Assembly: GCA_023078555.1 (NCBI GenBank)
Contig: CM041198.1
Location: forward strand, 7,549,836 to 7,613,835
Direction of reading: 5' to 3'
DNA length: 64,000 nucleotides
Origin: Ulva prolifera
Taxonomy: Eukaryota; Chlorophyta; Ulvophyceae; Ulvales; Ulvaceae
Made by a program: the position numbers and the translations under genes. The notes beneath the pieces were generated by a model, which saw only the letters and a list, made by a program, of their open reading frames with translations, did no database searches and was not told where the DNA came from. Each line of letters starts with the position of its first letter. Within the stretch, counting starts at the first letter, position 1. Below, in pieces: positions 1 to 12,444 of the stretch.

Positions 1-1947
1 GACGTCGTCATTCCCTGCCTCGGCGTCAGACAACGTGCTGGCGTCGACAACTTCCGTGCCGTACGGCGGTGGGGGGTCGCTTGCAGACTTGGCACCCGTC
101 ATGGCTCCAGCGTCCTTCGACGCGAGCACCGGCGTCGGCGCCGCACACTCGGCCGACGCGCTGCCCGAGTCGGCGTCCGCGCCGATGCTGCGCCTCAGCG
201 CAGCGCAGCGCGCACAGCACGGCGCGTTCCTCGCGAGTGCGTTTGACGGCTCTGGGGACATGCGGGACGTGGTCGGGCCCTCGGCGATTGCGATACAGCG
301 GCACAGCCAGGGTTCCGCGAGGGTGAGCGGGGTGTACACGTCGCCAACATCACGGCCGCCGATCGCGCCGCGCGCGTCGATGTCGCCCCCGATGGGCTCC
401 CCCCGGCGCGTCACGTTTGACCACGGCACCGAGGCCGCGCTGGACAGGCTGCCGTCGAGCGTGCGCAGCGGCGCTCAGTCCCCGACGGCTCCCCCGGACC
501 TCCAGCCAGACGCGGCCGTGCTGCAGCTGTCGGGACTCGCGTCGGAGGAGATGCCGTGGTGGGGCGGGAGCTCCCGGATGGAGGGCTCCATCCTCGTGTC
601 AGAGCGCAGCCGGGGGTCGTCAGAGCATATCCAGCACGCGGAGCACGGCGGCTCGCCGTTGTCGACGCGGCCGCCGACGCCGGAGCTGGACGGGGACTGG
701 GCGGAGACGCCGACATCCCGCACCGCGAAGTTCCCACCAATCCCAGAGGCCACGGAGCTGCCGCCGCAGGCGGCGGCGCTGGCGTCGGCATTTGGCGATG
801 GGTCGGGGACGGCTTCATCGTCCGGGGACGACTGGAAGTCGGCGATGTGTGTGGACGTCGGGCCGCCGGTCGCGTCGGGTCTCGCAACAGCGTTTACTGG
901 GGGTTCGTCGGAGGACGGCACTGCGGAGATTGCTGTGCCAAGCCGTCCGCCGTCTAGGGCGGCGATGCTCGCGAGCCCGTTTGGCGATTCGGACTCGGCT
1001 GACGAGGAGACGGGCGCGGCCGGGGGCCTTGCCGGTGCCGATAGTGTGGGCCCACGGGCCGGGGCTGCCGGTGGAGGCACCGCAGCGGTGCTTGCGTCGC
1101 CTTTCGGCGATGACTCCAGCGGAGACGAGGGCGGGATGTGGGGCGGCGGCGGGGGCGCGACCGCCGCAGCCCTCGGTTCGCCGTTCGAGGACGAGGACAC
1201 GGGCCGCGAGGAGCGGCATGCGGGTGCAGGCCGCGACGCCGCGCCGCGGACCGAGTCCGGGGCGGCGCCGTGGCGCAAGGAGGCGAGTGTGCGGATGGGC
1301 GTTGTCCCGTCGCTGATGTCACCGTTCGGAGGGGACGGGGACGACGATGACGAGGACGACGGGCCGGGTTGGGCGCGGGGCGACTGGGACACGACCACGT
1401 CGACAGACTCGGCGGGCCGCGGCACGTACTTGCCGGCGCAGAACGGCCGGGCCACCGCAGGGGCGCGCAAGGGCGGCCGCCCCCGCACCGGGAGCAGCCA
1501 CCGGCAGACGTACCCGTTCTCCCGGCCCCCGGTTGCGAAGGTCGACTACAGTTCGAGCACGGACGAGGAGACCGGCATGGACTTTGGGCCGTACCGCGGC
1601 GAGGCCGGGGGCAGCACGGCTGCGCTGCAGGTCGCGTCGGCGGGTGCGGGGGCCAGCGGCGAGGCCGGGGAGGGCGGCGCACAGGTGTCCCCTGGCGGCG
1701 GCGCCGAGATGTCGGGCGCGATCTCGCTGGACTACCCGTCGGCGGTGCTGCCGACGGCGGAGACGCACCTGCGCGCGCTGGTCGCGAACAAGTCGGTGCA
1801 CACTATGGAGACACAGTTCCGGATGTGGATCAACACGTCGGACATCACGATGACGGACGAGGTCATCGGCCGCGGCAGCTATGGCCAGGTGCGCGCTCGA
1901 GCGCCTGTGGTCCCCTGCCGCATGTGAGCGGCTAGATGGTGGGAGAC

Positions 1948-1997
<50 letters not shown>

Positions 1998-3111
1998 CCG
2001 CCTCGGCTGGGGGGGTGCATCGCTGTCCTCACCACGGGCCGGCTCCTATGTGCCATGCGTAGCTGCGGCGGGGGATGTGCCCTTGCTCTCTGCATCTGTT
2101 GGCTGGAAGTCTAGCACCTCGCCCTCTGATGCAGTAGCTGCAACACACATGCCGTGTTGCCGGGAGCGACAGTAGGAATGCTGGTTCCGAGGGGGGGATC
2201 GCGTGCAGGTGATGCTGGCCAAGTTCCGCACGGAGCGGTGCGCGGTGAAGCAGATCATCTGCGAGACGAAGGCGGAGTACCGCGCGGCGATGCAGGAGAT
2301 GCTGCTGATGCAGGAGCTGCAGTTTGACAAGATCGTGCGCTTCTTCGGCGCGATCAAGCGCGGCCGCGGTGTGCTGTGGATGTGCATGGAGTACATGCCG
2401 TACAGCGACCTGCGCAAGGTGCTCCACAGCGGCGGCCACCGCCGGGAGTGCCGCTTCCCGGCCTCGATGCTGACCCTCGCGCGCCGCCTCAAGTGGGCCA
2501 AAGACGTCGTCGCGGCGCTCGACCTCTTGCACTCCCGGGCCGTCGTTCACCGGGACCTCAAGCCCGGCAACGTGCTCATCTCGAACAAGGGCGACGCTGT
2601 GCTGTCCGACTTTGGGCTGTCACGAGTGCGGGAGGCTCAGCAGTCCCGCTTGCAGGTGCGTGCTGTGCCGCTGCGTGGCTGTCGGACGTGCTGTAGCTGT
2701 GGCGTGTAGAACGCTGGCGTGTTGAACGCTGGCGAGTGCTGGGGTCTGGCGTGAGGGTGTGGTGTGATGCAGGCGAGCGGGCCAGGCACGGTTTCGTACG
2801 CGGCCCCTGAAGCACTCCAGAACAACCACGTGTCTCCAGCGTCGGACATGTTTTCGTTCGGGTGTGTGCTCTGGGAGCTGCTCTCCATGAAAGAGCCGTG
2901 GACTGAGCTCGGCGGCGCGACCTTCCAGATAATGTCCAAGATCGTCCATGATAAGAAATCACTGCAAGTCAACGACATCCCGGAGGAGATTCGGGGCCAA
3001 GTTCCGGAGGTCATCGAGGAGCTACAGCAGTGCTTCAGCTTTGATCCCTCGACGCGCCCAACGGCAGTGCATGTTCATGAGGTGCTGGATGATGCCATAG
3101 AAAATATGTGA
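1..3111 (+). CDS. TKL-like Ser/Thr protein kinase, 5' partial
   Basis: The reading frame is open from the left edge, so the true start lies outside the window; the first in-frame ATG is at 101. Three exons join in phase 0: to 1888, 2209-2655 and 2773-3111. Joining the first two restores the glycine loop GRGSYGQVMLAKF followed by the ATP-binding lysine in CAVKQ. The catalytic loop is VVHRDLKPGNV, the Mg motif is DFGLSR, and exon 3 supplies SYAAPEA and the DMFSFGCVLWEL helix. The kinase domain lies at the C-terminus with only a short tail. The roughly 600 residues before it are low-complexity and acidic and carry seven copies of a short L-A-S-P-F-G-D type motif. The substrate is unknown. The fold and activity are well supported; membership of the TKL group rather than another is inference. 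It converges with the calcium channel gene. Confidence 0.92.
221..1342 (+). repeat. Seven-copy LASPFGD-type motif inside the kinase N-terminus
   Basis: Within exon 1 the core L-(A/G/M)-S/T-x-F-x recurs near 227, 779, 877, 964, 1087, 1168 and 1310, each followed by a Gly/Ser/Asp/Glu-rich stretch. Examples are LASAFDGSGD, LASPFGDSDSADEE and LASPFGDDSSGDE. Copies after 950 are more acidic and have Ser-Pro at the core. The spacing is irregular, so this looks like a repeated short linear motif, not a tandem duplication. Confidence 0.8.
1951..1994. repeat. (TG)22 microsatellite in kinase intron 1
   Basis: An uninterrupted TG dinucleotide run lies within the 1889-2208 intron, about 60 bases after the donor GTGCGC. 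Confidence 0.98.
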
Positions 3112-3944
3112 GGTAGACAGTGGTGAGGTAACACCTTGTGTGCAGCACTTGCCGCTGCGACAGATCGATTTCGAGGAGAATGAACATGCACTCACAGCAT
3201 GTGGCGACGGGTCTTTGTTGATGTTGATTTTTACCGGCCATATTTTCACTCGTGCCCAGGTATCACGGCACAGCTGTGGCAGGAATAGGCGTAGGGAACC
3301 ATCCACGTAGCAGTTTGGGTCTGGCTGATGGCATCTGGACTCACTGATGAAGCTATGTCTGGGGTGCATGTTATGGAGTATGTGCGATGCAGACAATCGA
3401 TGCAGCCATGTAACAGACCTGTTGTCTGAGTGGCACTCTGGTCTTCTTGCCTACAAGCTGAATCCGGCAGCACCATGGCCTGCAGGTGTTCCATTCATGA
3501 ACGGCAATAGTTGCACCGACCATCGTTCCCGGTGCATAGGCTGCTCTTGTGACACATGGGGTCAGCAATGCGAGGAGAGCATGCTGTTATGGAACACTGT
3601 AGCCGTTCAGACATGTTGGGACAGTGGCCAGAGGCCACACTGGCTGTGGTGTTGCCTAATGAATGATTACCGAATAAGCTGTATTATTTTTCAGGAATAG
3701 ATCTGTGAGGATCTACGGAGAGAGCTACCCTTGTCAACAAGGTACACAATTCGATCTGTTTCACACGCAGTACGTATGAGTTGCAGTCAGGTTCAACAGG
3801 TTTCAAGCGTATGACATGTTGCTCCCCAGCTAATTGCATTCAAAACGAACCTCAAATCTACCGCTGCAACCACCAGCTGAGAGACGAGCCTAACATTGAT
3901 ATGTCCTTCCAACGACGTAGACACAACAAACTAGCAATCCATGG
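3112..3944. other. Intergenic, between convergent genes
   Basis: The stops of the kinase (+) and the channel (-) face each other across this stretch. No exon with supporting splice sites or protein-like sequence was seen. It should hold both 3' UTRs; no certain poly(A) signal could be assigned. Confidence 0.6.
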
Positions 3945-6900
3945 TCATCCTGGTGCATCCCTAAACCCGGCGCCATGTGCACCCTGACCACTGTTGTGCC
4001 GCTGCTCCATGTCGTGGCGTGCGAGAAAGCCTCGCACAGCAGCTTGCACGTGTAGCGCTGCATGGTAATGTGCTGCGCTGTACTTGGGGTATTGCTCAGC
4101 TTGGGGCGGTAGGACACTGACGAAACGGGCATGAGCTTTCTGCGCTTCATCCGTTGGCAGCTCCACACCCGCAATGCGACCAGCCAGGGCGTGCAGCACT
4201 TCTATGAAATGGACATGTGGAGTTCCATCATACATCCTGTTTGGGATGTCTACCCCCATCACGATGTTTTGCACCTCCAGAGGGATATGAGCCATGCCAC
4301 GCGCTCCCAATGGTGGTTCCACCAGCTCCAACAGTCGTGGCAAGCGGACCGTCGGGATGTACATGCTGCACTGAGGATCCAGCTGGCTCCAAATTTCTGT
4401 AAAGTTGAGCAAGTTGCTCTGGCTCACTTCCAGCTCTTCGTTGTTGTTTGAACTTTGGAAGTTGTCAAGGATGACAGCGATGACCAGGTTCAACAGTAAA
4501 AACGCACACATCAGGACAAACGTCATGAAGTATGCAATCGTAAAGTATATCGGAGGTCCGCATCGATTTTGAGTCGCTCCACTAGGTGCTCCACGCAGAG
4601 CCTCGTCTCCAGCAGTGAACCAGATCCCTGTTTCCGATGTGACACCCACAAGTGTGCCTCCGGCATTCATGAACGGCTGCACAACAGCAGTGCACATGCT
4701 TTGTACCATGCAATCATGCATGATACCATTCCATGACTCCCCAGTTGACATCCGAAAGAGTACAAGTAGAGAAGTGCCAATTTCCTCAAAATTGGCGTGC
4801 CTGTTGAGAAATTCGCCTGGTCGCACATCACCAAATAGGCTCATCCCCATGATTGCAAAGATGAACATAAAGAGGAAGAAAACAGATCCTACATTCACAA
4901 GCGCTGGGAGAGAAAAAACAAGAGTCTGCAAAAGTGTGCGTAGACCTTTTGCCTGCACAATGGCATCTTCAGTTTCCTGACCATCCTTCTTCATGCACCA
5001 CAAGCACACAAGCCTGTGTGCCAGCCAACTGCTGTTGATCCACAGTGTCACACCTTCGGAACAAGCCTGAATATTCGTGCCACTCGAAATACACGCAGCA
5101 GATTTACAGCTGGGATGTCGCTGTCCCTGCTCATCTCAATGGCAAGCTGCATAACAGACACAATCGCGACCGCAAAGTCAAACATGCACCATCGATCTTG
5201 GAAGTACTGCTTGATCCCCAAAGCGACCATTTTCGCCGCTGCCTCAAGCATGAAAACTATTGTGAATGCAACGTTGAGCCAGGTGAGTGTTGTGACCAGT
5301 GCGGGTGGCATGTTCACTCCATTAATTGCAAGGCAAGCCACATTCAGCAAAATTATTCCCATGATGATGCTCTCGAAGACATCTGACATGACCACCTGCA
5401 GTCCACACTTGATTGCCTCGGCCTGCAGCTGTTGGGCATCAGCATTGGCTTGGACATCAGCGCACCCGGAAGACTGCCGCACGGACAGGATGCTCTGGCT
5501 CCGTAGCAGCCCTGGCCGGCTTCGTGCTTGCCATCAACCGTTGTATAGTCACCCACTGCTCCTGCTCTGGTGTCAAGAATATGTTCTGGCCCAGATGTTC
5601 AGCTTGCATCTGATTGAACTTGTCAATAGCAACACCAACGAACAGATTAAGCACAAAAAATGATCCTACAACGACGAAAGCCACAAAGTATATGGCGTTT
5701 TCGGGGCTACTGTCTTGGATCGGCTGCTGTCCAGCCTTCGTAGCATCCACACCCGCATACATAAAATCGGGCCACATCTCCATTGTGGCAATCTCAAAGA
5801 GTGTCAGCAGGGCTGCAAAAATGTGATCGAAGTTAGCCGGAGGTTTGACCCACTCATGCTTCAGTGAGTATACGTTCCCTGCTTCCAGATCATGTCCTGC
5901 GGGCAAAGCATCACGCGGTATGCTTGCATGGTACTGCGAGCTCGTGCCAGTCATCGTGTGACTGCCTTCTTCACACCATGCTTCAGTCATTGGCCCCTGA
6001 GCCGTTTGAAAGTAGTAAGTCGGGTCTAAACGCTGCCCGCGTTGAGCGTCCTGGCAGTACTCAAAGGTGCCCTTCAGGAGTGAGACAAACATGATCCCGA
6101 AGATGAGATAGAACAGGAAGCAGACAAGCATAACATTACCACTGGCTGGTATAGACTGAAATAGTGCATTCACAACCACCTGCACGACGGCAGTGTGGCT
6201 CTGGTCCATTGTGCCAATGACTGACAAAAGGGCTGGGTGAAGATCTGCCTTGCAGCAGAGAGCTACAAGGAGCAGCATGGACTACGCTAATCAGATGAGC
6301 ACTGGCGTAACCTTGGGCATATGCACTTGCATTGGAGAGGAAGCCCAGCCACGGCAACAGGCGTCAGCGACAGCCAGCACGGCTCCATGCAATTACATGG
6401 CTACATACAGTCAGTCTGGTTGTTCGGACTGAGCAAGGGTTGCAAGCAATGGGCTGCAGGAAGCTCTGTCCAGCAATACAGGACCAGCTCCACAGTGGCC
6501 ATATACAGGAAGCACACACAATTTTCCACATGGAAGCCAGAGACACTGTAGCAGCAAGCAACAATACAAGCCCAAGAGCTCAGCAGCCGCTTTGCATACG
6601 TCGAGGATACATGCTTTGTTGCCGAATGACTATGAAGTTCGCACAGCACAAAAACGGAATCTCTAATCACTCTCTAGCAACAAGTGCAGGTGATTCTTGG
6701 ATTGTACATCTACAGGAACACACCTTCATGCCGGGTGCTCTGGACGCCATGCGGATGGGTCGCAGAGCACGGAGTGTCCGCAGAGACTTAAGCGAAGTAA
6801 GCTGGCCATCTGCCTCATCCACCGAGAGCAGCACGATGCCAACAACAACTGTTGCAAAATCGAGAATATTCCATGGCGACTTCAGGTAAGCTGCTGGCTG

Positions 6901-9900
6901 TAGAAGCAGGCCATACACGATGATCTTTGTGACTGCCTCACAAGTGAAGATGATGACAAAGCAGAAATCAGCATTCTTCTGCAGTCTGATAATTTGTGAG
7001 CTTGGCCTTCATTGCTGACAAGAGCAGAAATTTGAAACATCAAGTCCGTTCCCTGTGGACACCAAGGTCACACATGTGACGTGACGGCTGCGACATGTGA
7101 CGGCTGCGCACCAGAACAGTCTTGAGCGTACTTCCTTGTTTCACACTGGGCGAGTCAATAGCTAGGACAATGCTTGAGCAGATGATCAAAGCAATGATGA
7201 CGTGCTCAAAGCGCGGATGCCAGACAATTTTGGCCAAAAAGACGCGGAGTGGATTCCGTGGCCCAAAGATCATCAATGAGTATCCCGCCAACTGTGGTGA
7301 AGGAGAAGGAGGATGGTCAGTCTCTCCCTCATGCGTACAATCCATCTTAGTCATAGCTACAGGCTGTGATGTACTGGCAGGAGCTTCAGCTGATACTTTG
7401 TTTTTCTTGTTGAACGCGTCCCGCATGAGCATGCGCTGCAGGACATGCCTGATTCTATCCTGCATGCACACAGGAAGCTAAAACATCAGAGGCGATGACA
7501 TCTGCCATGTTTGTACAGATGCAATAAAGTCCATGATCAGCTTGCACATGGCATTATTGCATATCGCATCTTCTGGCGCATATACGCGAAGCCCACAAAC
7601 ACCCAGGTAAGTGGGTCATACATGTACATGTAGCACCACTGCTGCTTGCTTGGTCACATCGTCAATGCCGCCCGCAGTGTTAACAGTCATAGATATACTG
7701 TCAGACTGATGTGACATTCGGTCATCGTTGTGTTCATCTTCATTTCCACCCGCAAATTTGTCCAAGAGGATTGCGAGAAACAGGTTTAATACGACATAAT
7801 TCCCTATGATTACAATGGACAAGAAGTAGAGTGCTGCAGTTGAGTTTGTGGCACGCATGCCGTCATACATGACAGTATTCCAGTTTTCTCCTGCACAATT
7901 CCATGTCAGGAAATCAGAAACGCACAACCTGTCTTCGAAGATGTTCAAGCTCCTCTGTGACAGAGCATCCTGCTCTTGCATGCATTGAATTAGACTGCAG
8001 GCACACTGACTCCGTACCAGTCAAAATTTGGAAGATTGTGATGATACTGTTGTAGATGTTATCAAAATTATGCCGCGCTATGTTGCTGTGTCCAGCCTGG
8101 GCAAAGTACTCCCATGAGACGGTTTCTGGGTCGGCATCAGCTGAAATATGGCGAGGAAACCGTTCACAGAATGCCATATCATTGTACGGGGATCCGACCA
8201 GAGGTATCCATGACCCAAATTGATCTCCAGAGCACCGCGTGTAGCAGTCTCGGTGCACTGGACAGGGTGTGCAGCCATTGGCAACACTGCAGCTATCCGC
8301 CAGGCCCATTCCGGGCGGGCACAAGGGCTCTGTACCCTCAATGTCGCAGAAAATGAACCTGCACAATGAGCACTGCTGTCGCCGCATACGAGGAATGCTG
8401 ACTTTGCAGTACAAGTTGACAGGCTACTATTAAGACGAATAACACAGACCTGCTATACCACACAGTGTCATGACAAAGCCACAATAAATTTTGTACCGCT
8501 TACTGTATGAAAGAAGCGGATGACGTAATAACACCCCAAGGCACCCCTGGATGCACATGTCACTGCTGCACTGTACAAACGACAGCCCGCCTGGCTCAAC
8601 CCACAGTGATGCTCACGGCAGCACACAGCGATGCGAGCATGACACAAGCAAATGCGCCTAATAACTCTGCCACATTAGATGAAGAGCTGTGCAAAATCAA
8701 GATGCTGGAAGCGAAGTGGAGGCGCACTTGTGCCCGAACATTTGCATCCCCAATAGAGCCATGATGAAGATGAACACAAGAAGCAGCAACGACAGGTATG
8801 CAATGGAAGATAGAGACTTAAAGATTGTGCGTACAATCTTATTTAGCTCTTCCCATCGGCGAGCCAACTTAAAGACACGCATGAGCCGAAAAGCACGGAA
8901 GACTGACAGGGAACCAGTGCTTCCACCACGTAAAAATAGGACAAACTCGACCAGTGAAGCAATGACCACAACGCCATCAAAAGCGTTCATGTGATCTTTC
9001 ACATAACCTCTCCACCCCAGGCCGACGACCTTGATGAACATTTCAAGTGTGAAGTATGTTGTAAACGCAATGTTCAGAACTTCGTTCATCTGCACAAAAA
9101 TCAGGGATCGCCACACAAATACAATGGTGCCCATTCACAATCGTATTACTGGCAAGAACCGATGCTGTGCAAATGCTACAAAGTTTGTCATGGCGATGCA
9201 AGTGTTCGCATTTGATATCTTGGATATGGCCATGAACCATATCAGCCAACACATAGACTTGTATTCAGCTTGCCCTGCTGCTGGCGCTTGCTGCTCTCAC
9301 AGCGAACTCAGAACATGTGTCTTGAGCCCCCAATATAGGCTGCATGATCAATATCACACATCTAAAAGCATTGCTGCTGCTTCTGTGCATGTTTAACAGC
9401 CAGAAACATACCTGGCTGTGCCATTCTTGCATGTTGTGGTGCTCAGATGCCATGATGACTGTGTTGACAGAAATAAGTGCCAAAGTCAGGACTTCGAAGT
9501 ATGAACTAGCCTGGATGCGAAAGCATATGTCCTTCACCCTTCTGTAGTGTCCACTTATCTTAGATTTCTGCCGTTTAGTTGACGGCTGCAGTTGCGTAGA
9601 ATCTTGGACAGCATTCCGCCGTGCAGCTGATATGGCTGCAGCTTGCTCTTCCCTTTCGATTTCCAGCTCAGCTTGAGACTGGGTGAACTGTAGATAGAGG
9701 ACAGCTAGCGCCAGATTGACAGCAAAAAATGCACCGACTATGATCAGCACAACAAAATATATCCACACATACTCGCTCAGGCCGTCCTGCACAGTACACT
9801 TGCTGAGCGCATGAGCCATTGCAGCTTCGGATTGGAAATTGCTTCCCAGATGGCTGTGGTAGAGATAGGCTCCTGTAGCGAGACCGTGCATGCCCATGGC

Positions 9901-11535
9901 ATGAAAGCCATTGAGGGGCATGCACCAGCCTGAAGCAAAACATCATCTCGCAGGCAGAGTGGTGTGTCTGCGAAAGAAGGCAAATTTTGCAGGAGTTTTG
10001 CTTTCTGAACGCATATATGCAGCATTCGCATCTCCTTGCAATTCAGAACTGTCTTCGATATGTGATCATGTGGGCTGGCAGTCAGAGTTCCAGGTCACGC
10101 ATACATTGGACTATCAGAACACACCTGGACAGCGTACATCACCTCTGTCCACCCCTCCAATGAGACGCATTGAAAAATAGTCAGCCACGACCAGAAGATG
10201 TTGTCGAAGGAGATGAGGCCATAGTTTGGGTTGTCCGAAGCATCACCAACGAAACAGTAAGTACCATATTCACTGTTGCCCTCTGCGCGACACTCATAGC
10301 CGGAGCCAGACTCAGGCTCAGGGTATGATGTTCCTGCACTCAAACATACTTCTAGCAACTAGATGCACAGCATTATGGCAGATTGAGTCAGGACACAACA
10401 TTTGCTTGTGAAATATCGAACAGCATACATGAAGAGACCAGACACTTCCACCAGCCTTGGCAGGAGGCACACCATCAGTTGCAAACCAAGCACCCTGCAA
10501 AGGCAACGTCACTATGCGATCTCCACAAATGCCTTCACCGACCGAAACAGACGATGTCACATTATGAAGCACTCCATTTGCTGCGACATCTCCAGCAGGG
10601 ATCCCGCAACGTTGCCGTAGCACTCCAGCAAAGGTTTGTACACCAATTGTGCCGAATATAAGGAACAGGAAGGCACAGAGAATCAGGACGTCCAGCAACA
10701 TGGGAAGCGACTTCAATAAAGTGGAGACCAGCATCCGCATGCCCTCCACGCCTGTGATGGTCCGCAGTGGACGCAAAACACGGACAGTCCGCATTGCTGA
10801 AATATTCTCGATTGATGGCAACAGGGACATCCATCCCATCACAACCACGACAAAGTCGATCACATTCCAAGCATCTCGAAAGTATGCCCCTTTTGCACCA
10901 TAGATTCCCAGTCCTAGCATCTTCATGACCATTTCGACAGTGAAAGCGATGATGAACACCAGCTCTGCAGCTTGTAAGATGCCCCCGAGCTGTGTGTGCT
11001 GAAAATCTGGTGCGTTCGAGTCCATTGCCAGGAAAACACAGTTGGCCAGAATGAGGAACAATGACATGCGTTCAAATGCTTTGCTCTTCACGGTGCAGAT
11101 GCAGGCGCGTCGAAAAGATGTGCTGGTGTGGAAAAGGCCAAAAGACCATTTCTCCACATTTTTGCACAACTCTTCATATGGCTTCATGGGTGGGAAGCAC
11201 CAAGTATACATTAGCTTGAGGTATGTAACAGATACCTCACTCTTCTCGTTCACATTGCCGGCGGGAGAAGCTGGAGACATCATGACAGCTTCTCTAACGT
11301 TCGCTGAAGGTGACCGGATTCGTTCTGTGCCCTCGCCAATGGGAACAGAACACATATGCATCACATCGCTCTCATCGCTGGCATGGGACTTGTAAGATGC
11401 AACAACATTTTCTGCATCCGCAGGGTCACAACTGCTGGCATGGTGCTGCTCAGGGATGGCTGTATTGGACGATGGGGCGTCAACAACGCTGACCTGGTGG
11501 GCAAGGGCGGCTTGGTTGCCAGCCACTGCCCGCAT
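3945..11535 (-). CDS. Four-domain voltage-gated Ca2+ channel alpha1 subunit (EEEE filter)
   Basis: Eleven exons close in phase (high to low): 11535-10452, 10333-10125, 9786-9412, 9089-8728, 8358-8018, 7890-7622, 7459-7112, 6978-6724, 6179-5466, 5395-5054, 4952-3945, giving about 1,768 residues. There are four repeats of six membrane segments. The S4 sensors are TVRVLRPLRTI (I), VFRAFRLMRVFKL (II), LRTLRALRPIRM (III) and LLRVFRVARIFRL (IV). The pore loops read SLEGW, TGENW, TMEMW and TGESW, so each repeat contributes a glutamate, the signature of calcium selectivity in the CaV family. The domain II filter codon is split by the 7891-8017 intron. The C-terminal tail ends in an IQ-like calmodulin site, HVQAAVRGFLARHDMEQR. 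The protein sits in the plasma or flagellar membrane. The start at 11535 is the first ATG of exon 1; an upstream exon is possible, since TTACGTTCAG lies just before it. The exon 1 donor (10452) has alternatives a few bases away. Confidence 0.95.
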
Positions 11536-12444
11536 GCCAGACGATGCGGCTGCTGAAGCATCTGAACGTAAGCAAGTCACAAGTCAGAGCCCATCATCTC
11601 GAACATTTGAGAGCAACGTCTCCCTGAAAGCATGGTACCAATGTGAAGGACATACTCTCATTTCCCTCTTCAGCAAGGCTTCCAGATGAAGCATTACGCG
11701 CCAAGATCATCGATCCTCAGGCCATGCCTCACAGTAGCTTACACCCCTGAAGTGATTTAGCCGATGACAGAAACTGCTGCTGTTATATCAACTTCCCAAA
11801 GAATTCAGCACGCAACATCACAACTTGCGGTGGATCAGCAAATCAAAACTATTCTTACTAACCCCTCAAATTTCAGTGAGTTGATCCATCCCTTTTGGCT
11901 CATATATTTGCCTATTTCTCGGCGACTTACCGTTCGGTTGCTACATGTTCCGTGATCCTCAAGGGTCGCAAAGTGGCTCAGGTCTGTCGCAGCAGCCATG
12001 CAAAAACGCGAACAAGCTGGAATGTAGCGTCAGCACGTTGAGTGCCTGCGGCCTCACTGATATGAGAAATCCTCGGTCACGCGACGGGTGCAGCAAATTC
12101 TGTCATGGCCCTAAGGCGTGGTGGTGTACAGCAACCAGGAAGTAGGGAGCAGCCAACCACAGGCTCAGCTTGCTACCACTTCATGATAAATGTTACAATT
12201 TGCAGCTAATAATTTGTACAGATTGGCGCTGAAAGAACGCAAGCGCACACACGCGGGGCGCATGGGTGTATGACATCGATTCGTGCCAGCTTCGATTACT
12301 CACAATCGTAACGATTAGACAATTTTGAGTCTGGCATTATCTTGACCACATACCACGCGGACGTTGAAATCCTCTGCTGATGTATCTCGGGGAAAGTGTC
12401 TGAAGGGCCCCAAACCTCCACACGACCGGGCGCTGCAAACAGTC
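11536..12444. other. Intergenic between divergent genes
   Basis: This should carry the promoters of the calcium channel (-) and of the membrane protein at 12445 (+). No convincing exon was seen. An AT-rich patch lies near 12170-12230. Confidence 0.5.

Noticed and set aside
475-1682. Long minus-strand frames opposite kinase exon 1
   Set aside because: GC-rich shadow frames of a real exon; no domain or splice support.
1881-2175. VCVCVC-type open frames over the TG run
   Set aside because: Products of the dinucleotide repeat inside a kinase intron.
5396-5465. Shorter 44-base intron in the domain III-IV linker
   Set aside because: An acceptor further along (CTGCAG at 5396) gives a 70-base intron and better alignment with CaV sequences (AAVFR-VVMSDVFESI).
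9787-10124. Coding extension of channel exon 3 towards 9921
   Set aside because: The acceptor at 9787 joins EVMYAVQ directly to DGLSEYVWIYFV, as expected for domain I S6.
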